A DNA stretch of 32,386 nt, taken from contig USMC01000031.1 of NCBI GenBank assembly GCA_900555715.1, positions 1 through 32,386 of the forward strand. Direction: 5' to 3'. Source of the DNA: an uncultured Porphyromonadaceae bacterium. GTDB taxonomy: Bacteria; Bacteroidota; Bacteroidia; Bacteroidales; Muribaculaceae. The notes below the pieces were generated by a model that made no database searches, was not told where the DNA came from, and was given only the letters and a program-made list of their open reading frames with translations. Position numbers and translations under genes: made by a program. Positions 32,349-32,386 of the stretch are shown here, one piece after another. Each line of letters begins with the position of its first letter. The first letter of the stretch is position 1.

Positions 32349-32386
32349 ACAACGAAGAGTTTGATCCTGGCTCAGGATGAACGCTA
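32349..32386 (+). rRNA. 16S rRNA gene, 5' end (partial)
   Basis: GAAGAGTTTGATCCTGGCTC, the universal 27F site, begins at 32354 and is followed by AGGATGAACGCTA. By alignment with E. coli numbering, the mature 5' end is near 32349. The GGATGAACGCTA form is that of Bacteroidota. The gene runs out of the window. Confidence 0.97.

Overview
The window looks like chromosomal DNA of a Bacteroidota member, probably order Bacteroidales; a Muribaculaceae-like gut species is my guess and is not proven. The evidence is the repeated TTTG-N19/20-TAnnTTTG promoter architecture typical of the group, absence of consistent Shine-Dalgarno sequences, many lipoprotein signals, a possible type IX secretion tail, and characteristic gene families (DUF4919, Bacteroidetes-type GyrB ending in YANIDA). 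Core genes are GC-rich. The envelope cassette at about 6.1-8.6 kb is visibly more AT-rich.

Layout. 68-2449 (+): a sodium:solute symporter followed 3 nt later by a WYL-domain regulator. 2436-5152 (-): an ATGA-coupled pair, a secreted SGNH acetylesterase and a GH5 mannanase-like lipoprotein. 5341-5901 (+): a four-helix-bundle protein. 6118-9506 (-): a four-gene envelope cassette (coiled-coil lipoprotein, LysM outer-membrane protein, two lipocalin-like lipoproteins) ending at a strong terminator. It is preceded by an apparently undescribed structured RNA or leader (about 9551-9797) with its own consensus promoter. 10017-14209 (+): a tight operon obg-prmC-recX-acyl-CoA ligase. 14279-20445 (-): ferritin, GT39 glycosyltransferase, M6 metalloprotease, DUF4919 and DUF456 genes. 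20616-22019 (-): trigger factor. 22273-23964 (+): rmuC and flavodoxin. 24020-25327: an ECF sigma factor divergent from rubrerythrin. 25413-31752 (-): M23/LysM peptidase, ndk, folB, rnr, gyrB. 31753-32386: gyrB promoter, two tandem rRNA promoters, the rRNA leader and the first 38 nt of a 16S rRNA gene.

How the genes fit together. Two blocks are housekeeping: ribosome-associated GTPase, release-factor methylation and recombination control at 10-14 kb; and gyrase, RNase R, folate and nucleotide metabolism next to an rRNA operon at 26-32 kb. Ferritin, rubrerythrin and flavodoxin suggest an anaerobe that handles iron and oxidative stress. The carbohydrate pair at 2.4-5.2 kb suggests breakdown of an acetylated hemicellulose such as mannan.

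The two least explained elements are the structured RNA upstream of the envelope cassette and the duplicated promoter-proximal 14-mer hairpin shared by both rRNA promoters. I found no CRISPR array, insertion sequence, tRNA gene or phage module.
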